64,000 nt of DNA. It comes from Aliishimia sp039978895. GTDB taxonomy: Bacteria > Pseudomonadota > Alphaproteobacteria > Rhodobacterales > Rhodobacteraceae. Position numbers and translations under genes: made by a program. The notes under the pieces are model-generated. The model worked only from the letters and a program-made list of their open reading frames with translations, did not search any database and was not told the origin of the DNA. The stretch spans positions 124,001 to 188,000 of the forward strand of contig JBDWAL010000029.1 in NCBI GenBank assembly GCA_039978895.1, read 5' to 3'. This document shows positions 1 to 8,335 of this stretch, piece after piece; the first letter of the stretch is position 1, and the number at the start of each line of letters is the position of its first letter.

Positions 1-228
1 CTACATAACGGCGAACTGGGTAAGATTTCCAAAGAACAGCGTTCGGGTGAATGGCCCGTTTGGGAAACTGATTTGCAAAACCCATCTTTCGCGACTTTCG
101 CCCGGCTATGCGGTGGGCAAGGCGTAAAAGTCACAGAAGTTGACAAGCTTGAAGAGGCAATCAAAGACGCTTTGGCTCATAAAGGCCCGGCTTTGGTTGA
201 GATTATGACGGATGCAAATCTCGTGTAA
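1..228 (+). CDS. Thiamine-diphosphate-dependent enzyme, C-terminal end (partial)
   Basis: The reading frame is open from the first base and stops at TAA 226-228, so only the last 75 residues are present. The tail ending GPALVEIMTDANLV is typical of the C-terminal cofactor-binding domain of acetolactate synthase or pyruvate oxidase-like thiamine-diphosphate enzymes, where a PALVE-[IV] strand follows a helix rich in acidic residues. The substrate cannot be told from this piece. The gene converges on the HemY-like gene, with a strong hairpin between them. The family call is reasonable; the exact enzyme is unknown. Confidence 0.6.
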   Translation, partial: LHNGELGKISKEQRSGEWPVWETDLQNPSFATFARLCGGQGVKVTEVDKLEEAIKDALAHKGPALVEIMTDANLV

Positions 229-248
229 TCGCGTCGATCTAAGACATC

Positions 249-273
249 GCCGGGGCGGTTTGCCTGCCCCGGC
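249..273. terminator. GC-rich hairpin between convergent genes
   Basis: A perfect 8-bp inverted repeat (GCCGGGGC at 249-256, GCCCCGGC at 266-273) with a 9-base loop lies in the 60-bp gap between the stop codons of two convergent genes. No strong T-run follows on either strand, so it may act as a weak or Rho-assisted bidirectional terminator or as an RNA 3'-end stabiliser. Confidence 0.55.
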
Positions 274-288
274 TCAACATTGTGTTGG

Positions 289-1764
289 TTATTTTTCGTC
301 TGAAGTTGCGACCTCAGCCTCTGTCACGGCAGCGTCAATAATTTCCGCATCCGTCACATCATCTTCCGGCTCAACAGTGTCGTCCTCAAGCGCACCAACG
401 ATCAATGGCAGCATTTGCATCCCCGTTGGGGTCGCGACTTCTGCGGTATGAGGTGTTTTCCACGTCAGCGTATCAAAGCTCTCACAATTCTCGCAAACGG
501 GCGCCCAATCCGCATGGATATGAGAGCAATTGTCACAAACCCATTGCGGGCCACGTGACACACTTAGAGCTTTCGCAAGAAAGCCTTTCACCACTGTATC
601 AGAAGCGCCTTCGCCACGTTCAATAGCGGCCATTATTGTCACTGACCGCGCGGTTGGATCCGTCTCGACCAGATCGCCCAAGGCACGACGCGCCGCAGGA
701 AAATCTTCGGCTGCGATATTCAACTCAGCCAAAAGCATGCGGCTTTCTGCATGATCAGGTTGTATGCGCGTTAAAACTGCAAATCGCTTGATCCGCTCTT
801 GTGGCGATTCATTGGGTGCAATCTGGGCAAACGCCGCCGCGAGATCAGGATGCGGTTGTGTTTCCCATGCCTTTTTCAAAAGACGCAAAGCCAGTTTCGG
901 TTTGTTGGTTTCAATATACGCTTGCGCGGCCATGACCGCTGCAGGGATAAGATCAGGCGATTGCTTGTTGGCTGCAATCGCAGCTTCATGCGCTTCGGTT
1001 GTTTTGCCTTCAGCCGACATTTCATTGGCTTTCGTCAGCGCCAAAACAGCATCACGACGTTTGTGCACATCACGCGGTAAGGAGCCGTGCTTGAGTTTTG
1101 CGCTCAGTGTTTCGCGCGCGCCGGACCAGTCTTTTGTCTGCGCCTGCAATTTCAACAACACGTCTTGCGTGTCTTCGTGTTTTGGTTTCAACGCAAACGC
1201 TTTTTGCGCCAGTTTCATCGCTGTTTCCGTGTCGCCGTCTGCGAGTTTCTGCTTCAGAATTCCGCGAACGCCGACGAAGCGTGTGCTGTCATGCTCTACA
1301 AGCTTGCGATAGGTTTCTTCGGCTTTACGTTTGTCGCCTGCCAGTTCGGCAGCTTGCGCTGTCAACAAATTGGTCAGCTCAGGTTTTTTAAGATACTTCT
1401 GCGCTTTTTCGGCTTTCGCCATTGCGACGCGACCTTCACCTGAGGCCAAAGCCATCATGCCTTGCGCCAAAGCGTCATAACCCTTGCGTTCCCTATTGCG
1501 ATCAAAGTAGCGCGACAGGGCAGTTTCATCACCGTTCATGAACTTCCAAACAGCAACCCCTAGCGACAGCAATTTGAGCAGCAACCATACGCAAACGAAA
1601 AGCGCCATGAACCCAAGTACTGAATAGAACGGGTTAATGTAATATTCCCAACCGCCAGCGGTGATCTGAATACCACCTTCATAACCAAGCAGAAATTCGA
1701 CACCAAGCGCCAAGGCCGCAACAGCGACCATGAAGATGATTATTTTTACCAAAGACCAAAGCAT
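289..1764 (-). CDS. HemY-like membrane TPR protein with C-terminal zinc ribbon
   Basis: This 491-residue protein has two membrane segments near its N-terminus (about residues 5-27 and 45-70), then the HemY_N domain and a run of tetratricopeptide-like helices, and ends in an acidic tail. Despite its name the family is not the protoporphyrinogen oxidase. It is a membrane scaffold usually found beside hemD. Near the C-terminus Cys410, Cys413, Cys424 and Cys427 form a CxxC-X10-CxxC zinc knuckle, recalling the rubredoxin-like domain of LapB (YciM). It is the last gene of the leftward hemD / mitofilin-like / hemY cluster, 10 bp after its upstream neighbour. The family call is firm; the exact function is not known. 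Confidence 0.88.
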   Translation of the reverse strand: MLWSLVKIIIFMVAVAALALGVEFLLGYEGGIQITAGGWEYYINPFYSVLGFMALFVCVWLLLKLLSLGVAVWKFMNGDETALSRYFDRNRERKGYDALAQGMMALASGEGRVAMAKAEKAQKYLKKPELTNLLTAQAAELAGDKRKAEETYRKLVEHDSTRFVGVRGILKQKLADGDTETAMKLAQKAFALKPKHEDTQDVLLKLQAQTKDWSGARETLSAKLKHGSLPRDVHKRRDAVLALTKANEMSAEGKTTEAHEAAIAANKQSPDLIPAAVMAAQAYIETNKPKLALRLLKKAWETQPHPDLAAAFAQIAPNESPQERIKRFAVLTRIQPDHAESRMLLAELNIAAEDFPAARRALGDLVETDPTARSVTIMAAIERGEGASDTVVKGFLAKALSVSRGPQWVCDNCSHIHADWAPVCENCESFDTLTWKTPHTAEVATPTGMQMLPLIVGALEDDTVEPEDDVTDAEIIDAAVTEAEVATSDEK

Positions 1765-1774
1765 TACATCATCC

Positions 1775-2815
1775 TCAATTGGCGGCCAGTGCCGTCATTA
1801 GTTCATCCGCTGCAACTGAAGCCGCATGACGTGTTTGCGTCAACGAAATCCAGTCAGCCATGACTGTTTTTGCAGCGTCAGGCAATGCGTCAACTTCGGC
1901 CATAGCATCTGCCAAGCGTCCCTCAAGGATCGCGGCTTCTGCACGGCTTAGCACTGCATCTGCGTCATCTCCGTCGCGTGGGGTTACGGAACGAGCGCCA
2001 AGTTGCTTTTGCAAAAAGGAGCCAAACCCACCGTCGGTGTCATCAGACCGTGCAACAGCCAGTGCGGCACGTGCCGCCGCTGGAAAGGCTGATTGAATCT
2101 CGGTCAAAGTTGGTACGCCGGTCTCAGCTGCTTCAGTTAGAATTGAAGGCACGTCGCCGCCATCATTGTTAACAAGCTCTGCAAGTGCTTCCGAATAAGG
2201 TTCACCGCTGTTTAAAGCGTTAATAATCCGGCTCATTGAGGCGCGTGCCAAAGCAATTTGGGCTTTTTCTTCTGCGGAACTTTCTGTGCTCCGCGCTTCG
2301 CCCAACAGGCCTTCGATCTTGGCAAGCTGCGCATCTACCGACTCTTGCAAGCCAACCAGCTCTGCTTGGTATGCCGCGACGGCTTCTTCGGACAGGCCTT
2401 CGGTCATTGGGCGCTTTTCGACGACTTCGATCCGCTGTGCCAATGTCGAGATTTGATCCGATTGCGTGGCGATATCAGCTGTCACACCCGATAAATCCAC
2501 CTCTGGAATTTGCTCGGCAATGGTTGCTACCTCTTCCAAGCGTGTGGTCAACGCTTCGATAGTGGCCGATTGGGACTCCAACGTGGCGGCCTGTGTTTCA
2601 ACGATTTCAGCCAATCCATCATCGTCAGCAAGGCCAAAACGCTGCTCAATTGCGTCTATTTGTCCCGCAAAAAATCCAAAAGCGACGGCGACTGCTCCAC
2701 CAAATATCAAAGGAACAAAAGTACCACGATCATCGGACCGTTCGGTTTGCACCTTTTCTACACCTGCGGGAGCAGCAGACGCCTTATCATCAGACGTATT
2801 TTTCTGTTCTGCCAA
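1775..2815 (-). CDS. Mitofilin-like inner-membrane protein
   Basis: This 346-residue protein has an N-terminal cytoplasmic stretch, one membrane helix at about residues 32-50 (VPLIFGGAVAVAFGFFAG), a long coiled coil of about 150 residues rich in Glu, Gln and Ala, and a helical C-terminal domain. This is the layout of the alphaproteobacterial mitofilin (Mic60-related, COG4223) family, which shapes or organises the inner membrane. It lies between hemD and the HemY-like gene, the usual position. The start is a TTG; an AAGGA ribosome-binding site precedes it at the right distance, and no ATG exists upstream before the in-frame stop. The role in this organism is inferred from the family. Confidence 0.82.
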   Translation of the reverse strand: MAEQKNTSDDKASAAPAGVEKVQTERSDDRGTFVPLIFGGAVAVAFGFFAGQIDAIEQRFGLADDDGLAEIVETQAATLESQSATIEALTTRLEEVATIAEQIPEVDLSGVTADIATQSDQISTLAQRIEVVEKRPMTEGLSEEAVAAYQAELVGLQESVDAQLAKIEGLLGEARSTESSAEEKAQIALARASMSRIINALNSGEPYSEALAELVNNDGGDVPSILTEAAETGVPTLTEIQSAFPAAARAALAVARSDDTDGGFGSFLQKQLGARSVTPRDGDDADAVLSRAEAAILEGRLADAMAEVDALPDAAKTVMADWISLTQTRHAASVAADELMTALAAN

Positions 2816-2864
2816 GGTATTCCATCCTTCGATTCTTTAACGGTCACAAACCATTTCGACGAAC

Positions 2865-3587
2865 TTACAGCGGAGCGTCGCCCGCCTCAACCCGACGCAA
2901 TGCCTCATAGACAGACGCTTTCATTTCCAGCGCATCTGGGCTGCGTGCTATTGATTTTGATATCGATTGCATCGCGTTGATTTCTTCCGACACGGCCTCA
3001 CTCATCGCAATAAAATGTAACCTTGCACAGCCCTTATATTGGCTTGCGAAAATCTTAGCCGTTCGGGGTGAAAAAAGCGGAACAATTACGTCTACCGCCA
3101 AGTCCAGAAGCGCCATAGCTTCAGGTGAAAATGTCTGCTCGACTTGATCATAAACGACCGCTTCGTGTGTCTCAAGACCGGCCTGCGTCAATCGATCTGC
3201 AACTCGATTCCGTTTATGACGTCCACCGATATGTAACAGAGGATATTGGGGATTTTGTTGAATTAGGGTCGCAATAATATCCTCGGCTGTATCGCCAAGA
3301 TGATATGCTTCCCATCCTGCTTGCCTCGTGGCTCGGGTGGTTTCACGTCCGACACAAAAGGCAGGGTGAGCCCCAGAAGGTCCGCCGAAAAGAACGCCGT
3401 TAGAAGATGTGAAGATCACTCCGGCATAATCGTTCAAATCATGATCTGAAATCACCGGGACAATCTTTAGCAATGGCGATATAATCACGTGGGTTTCAGC
3501 GTTCAACATTGGCATCAAATCCTGCGCAAACCGCAGTGATGCGTCATGTGGACGCGTTAACATCACAGTTGCGTAAGGATTGGGCAT
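2865..3587 (-). CDS. hemD: Uroporphyrinogen-III synthase
   Basis: HemD closes and inverts ring D of hydroxymethylbilane to give uroporphyrinogen III, the branch point for heme, siroheme, cobalamin and bacteriochlorophyll. The 240-residue protein opens with a MLTRP segment and carries the FTSSNGV motif near residue 60 that is typical of this poorly conserved family. It begins with ATG 3587, divergent from tsaD across 87 bp, and is the first gene of a leftward cluster with the mitofilin-like and HemY-like genes. The hemC gene is not beside it. Length and motifs fit a complete, functional gene. Confidence 0.88.
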   Translation of the reverse strand: MPNPYATVMLTRPHDASLRFAQDLMPMLNAETHVIISPLLKIVPVISDHDLNDYAGVIFTSSNGVLFGGPSGAHPAFCVGRETTRATRQAGWEAYHLGDTAEDIIATLIQQNPQYPLLHIGGRHKRNRVADRLTQAGLETHEAVVYDQVEQTFSPEAMALLDLAVDVIVPLFSPRTAKIFASQYKGCARLHFIAMSEAVSEEINAMQSISKSIARSPDALEMKASVYEALRRVEAGDAPL

Positions 3588-3674
3588 TCGCGTTAAGACC
3601 TATCGCTGGGATTGTTTGACCCGCCCTTCAGTGGTAGCTGCGCTCGACCCGTCTTGCAACGCGGAGCCCAATTA

Positions 3675-4772
3675 ATGACCGGCCCTTTGATCTGCCTCGG
3701 AATAGAAAGCAGTTGTGATGACACAGCTGCCGCTTTGGTCCAAGCTATACCCGGCCAAAAACCAACTGTTTTATCATCAATCGTGCATGGGCAAGCTGAT
3801 CTTCATGCTGCGTTTGGCGGCATCGTCCCAGAAATTGCGGCCCGCGCTCACGCTGAAAAGCTAGATACCTGTGTAAAACAAGCGCTCGTTGATGCTGAGA
3901 TACCTTTGACAGCCATTGATATGATCGCTGCGACATCTGGCCCCGGCTTGATTGGCGGTGTGATGTCTGGTGTCATGTGTGCCAAGGGTTTGAGCGCCGC
4001 AACGGGTGCGTCCCTTTACGGAATAAACCATCTTGCAGGGCACGCTTTGACGCCGCGGTTGACCGATGACGTGCCCTATCCATACTTGATGCTTTTGGTA
4101 TCAGGCGGTCATTGTCAGTTCCTGATCGTCAAAAGCCCGATGAGCTTCGTGCGCCTTGGCGGAACAATCGACGATGCCCCTGGAGAGGCTTTTGATAAGG
4201 TTGCCCGCCTGTTGGGATTGCAACAACCCGGTGGCCCATCCATCGAAAAAGTGGCTCTAATTGGGGACAACACACGCTTTAAGTTCCCTCGACCTTTGGC
4301 GAATCAACCCAATTGCAACTTATCATTTTCGGGATTGAAAACGGCAATTTTGCGGGCCCGTGACGCATTGATCGAGACTCAGGGCGGTTTAACGCGACAA
4401 GATCAAGCCGATCTGGCGGCCTCGTTTCAAACGGCTGTTGCGGATGTTCTGGCTAGAAAGTCACGCAGGGCGCTAGATCAATACTTTACCCTGGAGCCGC
4501 AAAACCGCAATTTTTGTGTTGCTGGCGGAGTGGCTGCAAACAACCATATCAATAGCTTTCTGAAAGCAGCTTGCGCAGAAACGGGAACGAATTTTGTCGC
4601 GCCCCCGCTGGCACTTTGCACTGACAACGCAGCCATGATCGCTGCGGCCGGACTGGAGCAAATGCCTTACCGCGACCCAGATGGCATGACATTATCGGCC
4701 CGACCCCGTTGGCCACTGGACACATCACAGCCCGCGTTGGTGGGCAGCGGCAAGAAGGGTGCCAAGGCATGA
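3675..4772 (+). CDS. tsaD: tRNA N6-adenosine threonylcarbamoyltransferase TsaD
   Basis: TsaD transfers the threonylcarbamoyl group to A37 of ANN-decoding tRNAs, working with TsaB, TsaE and TsaC. The ASKHA-fold markers are present: GIESSCDDTAAAL near the N-terminus, the metal-binding HLAGH motif, and LLVSGGHCQF. An ATG also exists at 3612, but ATG 3675 has a GGAG site 8 bases upstream and begins where the family begins, giving 365 residues. It overlaps gpsA by four bases (ATGA), so the two are probably translationally coupled. Its partner tsaE is also in this window, about 11.5 kb away. Confidence 0.95.
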   Translation: MTGPLICLGIESSCDDTAAALVQAIPGQKPTVLSSIVHGQADLHAAFGGIVPEIAARAHAEKLDTCVKQALVDAEIPLTAIDMIAATSGPGLIGGVMSGVMCAKGLSAATGASLYGINHLAGHALTPRLTDDVPYPYLMLLVSGGHCQFLIVKSPMSFVRLGGTIDDAPGEAFDKVARLLGLQQPGGPSIEKVALIGDNTRFKFPRPLANQPNCNLSFSGLKTAILRARDALIETQGGLTRQDQADLAASFQTAVADVLARKSRRALDQYFTLEPQNRNFCVAGGVAANNHINSFLKAACAETGTNFVAPPLALCTDNAAMIAAAGLEQMPYRDPDGMTLSARPRWPLDTSQPALVGSGKKGAKA

Positions 4773-5731
4773 ACATCACGGTTGCTGGCGCAGGTGCTTT
4801 TGGGACGGGTCTGGCGATTGCCTTGGCGCGAACAGGTCGCGTGACATTATGGGGACGCAACCCCGACCAGATGGCAGAACTTCAAACAACGCGTGAAAAC
4901 GCCCGTCATTTACCAAATTGCAGGCTACCCAACGCCTTGCAACCGACGGCGGATACAGCTTGCTTTGAAACGGTTGAACTGGTTCTTTTGTGTATTCCAA
5001 CGCAACAAATCACATCGTTCTTACGCGCGAACGCAGCTGCTTTGGCCGACAGATCAATCATTGCGTGCTGCAAGGGAATAGACCTTGCGACCGGCAAAGG
5101 CCCTGCCGATGTCATCCAAAACGAATTGCCGCAAGCAAAGGTCGCACTTTTGACCGGACCCAGCTTTGCGATCGACATTGCGCAGGGCTTGCCAACAGCA
5201 TTGACCCTCGCGTGCTTAGATCCAGAAACGGCGGAAAACTTGCAACGGGCACTTACACGTCCAACTTTGCGTATTTATCGCACCACTGATGTCAGCGGGG
5301 CGCAGCTTGGTGGTGCCTTAAAGAACGTTATGGCGATCGCCGCCGGTGCCACGATGGGTAGCGGTCTGGGCGAAAGCGCGCGAGCCGCCGTGATCACGCG
5401 CGGGTATGCTGAAATGCAAAAATTCGCCGCGAACCGGGGGGCAGACCCGGAAACTATGATGGGGTTATCAGGGCTTGGCGATCTGGTCCTGACATGCACT
5501 TCGGAAACATCGCGCAACTATAGTTATGGATTGGCGTTGGGAAAAGGTGAGCCATTTGACCCATCCAAGACAGTCGAGGGCGCACATACCGCCAAGGCTG
5601 TTGCGGCTCTGGCCGCCGGGGAGGGGATCGATATGCCTATCTGTGTAGCTGTGGATGACCTTGTGCAAGGTCGGGCCAATGTGTCAGAAGTTTTACGAGT
5701 CCTCCTCTCACGACCTTTAAAGGAAGAATGA
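4769..5731 (+). CDS. gpsA: Glycerol-3-phosphate dehydrogenase [NAD(P)+]
   Basis: GpsA reduces dihydroxyacetone phosphate to sn-glycerol 3-phosphate, the backbone for phospholipids. The N-terminal Rossmann motif GAGAFGTGLA, the TGPSFA segment and the LGGALKNVMAIAAG catalytic-lysine region are all present, and the 320-residue length is normal. The start chosen is ATG 4769, which overlaps the tsaD stop; the longer frame from 4709 would add residues with no family support. Its stop overlaps the next gene as well, giving a tight tsaD-gpsA-YCII-EVE operon. Confidence 0.95.
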   Translation: MNITVAGAGAFGTGLAIALARTGRVTLWGRNPDQMAELQTTRENARHLPNCRLPNALQPTADTACFETVELVLLCIPTQQITSFLRANAAALADRSIIACCKGIDLATGKGPADVIQNELPQAKVALLTGPSFAIDIAQGLPTALTLACLDPETAENLQRALTRPTLRIYRTTDVSGAQLGGALKNVMAIAAGATMGSGLGESARAAVITRGYAEMQKFAANRGADPETMMGLSGLGDLVLTCTSETSRNYSYGLALGKGEPFDPSKTVEGAHTAKAVAALAAGEGIDMPICVAVDDLVQGRANVSEVLRVLLSRPLKEE

Positions 5732-6000
5732 TGCCAATTGCTTTGATCGCACGCGACAAATCCGGCGCGCTGCAAACACGACTTGATAACCGTTCCGCGC
5801 ATCTTGAATATCTGGATCAAACCCCATCCGTTATGCATGCCGGGCCGTTGTTGGGCGATGATGAAAAGCCATGCGGTTCAATCATCATTCTTGATATGGA
5901 AATGGAAGATGCAAAAATTTGGGCGCAAAATGACCCTTATTCCAAAGCAGATTTGTTTGCCTCTGTTGAGTTGGTCCGCTGGAACAAGGTTATCGGCTGA
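5728..6000 (+). CDS. YCII-related domain protein
   Basis: This 90-residue protein belongs to the YciI-like family, small dimeric ferredoxin-fold proteins with a conserved His and Asp pocket whose role is mostly unknown. Family features include the early IARDK, the SAHLEYL segment with its conserved histidine, and the C-terminal NDPYSKADLF stretch. The start may be ATG 5728 or ATG 5731, which are adjacent. It overlaps both gpsA and the EVE gene, an arrangement I recall from other Rhodobacterales, suggesting co-expression. Confidence 0.87.
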   Translation: MMPIALIARDKSGALQTRLDNRSAHLEYLDQTPSVMHAGPLLGDDEKPCGSIIILDMEMEDAKIWAQNDPYSKADLFASVELVRWNKVIG

Positions 6001-6419
6001 TGGCGTATTGGCTGTTCAAATCCGAACCCGCAACTTGGGGCTGGGATAAACAAAAAGCCAAAGGCGAAGCCGGTGAAGAGTGGGACGGCGTGCGCAACTA
6101 TCAAGCGCGCAACTTTATGCGCCAAATGGCCGTTGGGGACCTTGGGTTCTTTTATCATTCTCAGACTGAAAAAGCTGTCGTAGGCATTGTGGAAGTGTGC
6201 GCAGCCGCGCATCCTGATAGCACAACAGACGATGCGCGTTGGGAGTGCGTTGATATCAAAGCTGTGGTGGACATAACACGACCTGTCACACTGGATCAGA
6301 TCAAAAGCGATCCCAGACTTGCTGACATGGTGTTGGTCAAAAATTCCCGCCTATCAGTGCAGCCTGTTACAACAGATGAGTGGAATTTCGTGCTGGAACT
6401 TGGCGCAACCACGCTCTAA
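6000..6419 (+). CDS. EVE domain protein (PUA-like fold)
   Basis: This 139-residue protein consists of one EVE domain, a PUA-related fold thought to bind modified bases in RNA or DNA. The opening MAYWLFKSEP, the WDGVRNYQARN motif and the GFFYHS strand are hallmarks of the stand-alone (YPL/thymocyte nuclear protein 1-like) members. Its ATG shares a base with the stop of the YCII gene (TGATG), and it ends the tsaD-gpsA-YCII-EVE operon. Its binding target here is unknown. Confidence 0.9.
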   Translation: MAYWLFKSEPATWGWDKQKAKGEAGEEWDGVRNYQARNFMRQMAVGDLGFFYHSQTEKAVVGIVEVCAAAHPDSTTDDARWECVDIKAVVDITRPVTLDQIKSDPRLADMVLVKNSRLSVQPVTTDEWNFVLELGATTL

Positions 6420-6465
6420 CCTCCCAATCCAATTCGCTCCACATTGCGTCCATCTCCTCTAAGCG

Positions 6466-6873
6466 ATGGAGATCAAGATCGAAGTTTTGAACGTAGTAGT
6501 TGCCGAATTCGCCGCGTTTTTCACTCGGGAGATTTGGTGCATGGATTTGAGTTCAGCTTAGATAAAAGCTTCTGGCGTCCCTATTGACGAGGAAGGCAAA
6601 CCTGTAAATGCCAGCGTCCCAATGACCTATATCATAGGTTTGGTTTGTGCGATTGTTGTGGCCGGAATGATGCGGCACATCTTTGCGTTGGCAGATATTG
6701 ATACAGTGGGAAAAGGATTGGTTGCAGGGCTAGGTGTAGGGCTACTTTTGGCCGCGCCGTGGCTTGTTACCAATTACACCTTCACCGCTCGATCGCTGCG
6801 TTTGATGTTGATCGACGGCGGGTATGCCACTTTGGGCTGCACAGTTATCTGTATTGTTTTGACGTTATTCTGA
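6466..6873 (+). pseudogene. DUF1761 membrane protein interrupted by one in-frame TAG
   Basis: From ATG 6466 the frame reads about 31 residues (MEIKIEVLNVVVAEF...), meets TAG at 6559-6561, and continues in the same frame (IKASGVPIDEEGKP...) to the stop at 6873. Ignoring the TAG gives about 135 residues with several membrane helices and the C-terminal LIDGGY motif, the layout of DUF1761 proteins. The codon lies where I would expect a Trp, so TGG to TAG is the simplest lesion. The segment between residues 15 and 31 also looks diverged. An ORF of 83 residues from ATG 6622 might still be translated, but it lacks the first helix. Function of the family is unknown. Confidence 0.75.
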
Positions 6874-6920
6874 AACTATTCGGGACTGACACTAAGATCA
6901 CGGGCTTGCCATCAAAAATC

Positions 6921-6954
6921 GAAGGGTTCCAAACATAGCTGTCCGGAACCCTTC
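6921..6954. other. Perfect 10-bp inverted repeat in an intergenic region
   Basis: GAAGGGTTCC at 6921-6930 pairs exactly with GGAACCCTTC at 6945-6954 across a 14-base loop. It lies about 50 bp past the end of the DUF1761 pseudogene. No T-run follows directly. It could be the remains of that gene's terminator. The surrounding gap of 263 bp (6874-7136) also holds two CACGTG hexamers (6962 and 6981) and no recognisable gene. Confidence 0.4.
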
Positions 6955-7080
6955 GTCACCCCACGTGTTCGTATCCACCACACGTGTACATATAACTGGT
7001 TCCGGCCATACTAGCCGAGAACTCTTTAGTAGCTCATTCACATAGTGAGAACAAATCTTAAGTATTTAAAAACTAACACA

Positions 7081-7112
7081 AAACGAGAACACCCGCCGAT
7101 ACATTCAGCGGG
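7081..7112 (-). terminator. Probable terminator of the DUF2853 gene
   Basis: Read leftward, 25 bp past the DUF2853 stop, CCCGC and GCGGG (7108-7112 and 7092-7096) can form a hairpin with an 11-base loop. It is followed by a T-rich stretch (TGTTCTCGTTTTG). The stem is short, so this is a moderate call. Confidence 0.45.
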
Positions 7113-7136
7113 CGCCTGTAAAATGTATCTGTGTGT

Positions 7137-7478
7137 TTAGCCGTAGATTGCTTCTTTGCCGAAGTGTTTTGTCAGCATGTAATAAACCACAGCGCGGTAT
7201 TTATTGCGCTCAGATTTACCGTAAACTTCGATCACGGAATTGATCGCTTCCATCAATTCTGGTCCGTCTTTCAGGCCAAGTTTTTTGATGAGAAAACTGT
7301 TCTTCACAGTCTCAAGTTCGCTTGCTTGGCTGCCTGCAACAGTCGATGCATCTGCGTTATATATCGCCGGACCGCATCCGATTGTTACCTTTTTCAAAAG
7401 GTCCATATCTGCTGTCATATTGCATTTATTCTTCAAATCATCCGCGTATTGCGCGATCAGATCGTCACGTTTGCCCAT
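7137..7478 (-). CDS. DUF2853 family protein
   Basis: This is a 113-residue soluble helical protein of unknown function. The opening DLIAQYADDLKNKC, the central SELETVKNSFLIKKLGL and the closing RNKYRAVVYYMLTKHF segments fit the DUF2853 family, common in Rhodobacterales and some Bacteroidetes. The ATG at 7478 has a clear GGGAG site just upstream. It stands alone, with a probable terminator downstream. No catalytic motif is visible. Confidence 0.85.
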   Translation of the reverse strand: MGKRDDLIAQYADDLKNKCNMTADMDLLKKVTIGCGPAIYNADASTVAGSQASELETVKNSFLIKKLGLKDGPELMEAINSVIEVYGKSERNKYRAVVYYMLTKHFGKEAIYG

Positions 7479-7576
7479 ATTGTTCTCCCACCGTTGAGTT
7501 GATCATTATTGATCCTGCAAACGAAGCTACTGTCTAATAAGGCCAAAACAAAGGGAAATTTTTCGCATTGTTTCCC

Positions 7577-8311
7577 CTAACGACACAGCCCCCAGCCCGT
7601 GTGCTGTAGATGGAAGTGATCCGCGTGTAAGGCGTTGTAATCCGGCCCTAAAGTCACACGAAACCAATCACATGCACTGTCTCTAACATCGCGCAGAAAT
7701 GCCGAGGCTGCCGGGTCCGAGCTGTTCCAATCCTGCAAAAGCGTGATTTTTCGTCCATCCGAGAGCGTAAAACCTGTGATATCAATCGCGTCCGCAGTCG
7801 CATGCGTGCTCATGCGGGCGCCTGTTCCGGCGCTCGTGCGGATCTGGCGACAACTGTAGCTGGACAGGTGATGTAGGCGTGTCACGGATTGGCCAAAGTG
7901 TTGTTCCGCGGCTGGTTGAATCCCATGCTGCATCCACATCGCAATACGCAAAGCAACTTGGCACCTTGTATTTACTTCGGACATGCCCGCATCCGCGACA
8001 CCGCGTAACGCAACTTGACTGCGAATGTTGCATTGCGCGTTATGCGCAAAATCAGGTTTTGACGAAAAAAGTGCACCGCTCTCTAAAGCCGCAAGACACT
8101 GTTCCCCAGTGGCGAGGGCTTGCGTCAGCTTCCACGGGGTCATCCCAGTGATGGGTTCGCGCACGTCTAAAGTACGCATAGGGTTCCATTCCTCTGGCAG
8201 AGGGCTGTCTGGATAAAACACCAAGAATGCGCCCATAATCAAAAGCGCCAGACCAACGGAAAACGCCGCCCCGAGCAAAGCAAGAAGGCGGCGTTTTAAG
8301 GCATTCAGCAT
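7577..8311 (-). CDS. Extensin-like C-terminal domain protein (peptidase M15-like)
   Basis: The 244-residue protein has an N-terminal signal anchor (about residues 8-33) followed by a domain of the extensin-like C family, related to zinc DD-carboxypeptidases of the M15 type. Likely zinc ligands are seen in STHATADAIDI (His, Asp) and in HADHFHLQ near the end. Several cysteines, including SSYSCR and DSACDW, suggest disulphides and an envelope location. It may trim peptidoglycan peptides, but activity has rarely been shown for this family. It lies 24 bp downstream of ahcY on the same strand, with a small hairpin between. Confidence 0.82.
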   Translation of the reverse strand: MLNALKRRLLALLGAAFSVGLALLIMGAFLVFYPDSPLPEEWNPMRTLDVREPITGMTPWKLTQALATGEQCLAALESGALFSSKPDFAHNAQCNIRSQVALRGVADAGMSEVNTRCQVALRIAMWMQHGIQPAAEQHFGQSVTRLHHLSSYSCRQIRTSAGTGARMSTHATADAIDITGFTLSDGRKITLLQDWNSSDPAASAFLRDVRDSACDWFRVTLGPDYNALHADHFHLQHTGWGLCR

Positions 8312-8329
8312 CGAACGTTCACACGTTCG
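8312..8329 (-). terminator. Hairpin between ahcY and the extensin-like gene
   Basis: CGAACGT and ACGTTCG form a perfect 7-bp stem with a 4-base loop, just after the ahcY stop and directly before the ATG of the next gene. It has no T-run. It could reduce read-through from ahcY or affect translation of the downstream gene. Confidence 0.4.
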
Positions 8330-8335
8330 GTGTTG

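Noticed and set aside
764..1312. A 182-codon rightward open frame inside the HemY-like gene
   Set aside because: It is antisense to a gene with clear membrane and TPR features, its product is Cys- and Ser-rich with no recognised domain, and no ribosome-binding site is seen.
6622..6873. An independent 83-residue membrane protein gene
   Set aside because: Its frame continues upstream through a TAG into a matching N-terminal part, so it is better read as the distal part of a broken DUF1761 gene, although the fragment could still be expressed.
6962..6986. Two CACGTG hexamers as further parS sites
   Set aside because: The flanking bases do not match TGTTTC and GAAACA. They share only the central hexamer of the parS palindrome.
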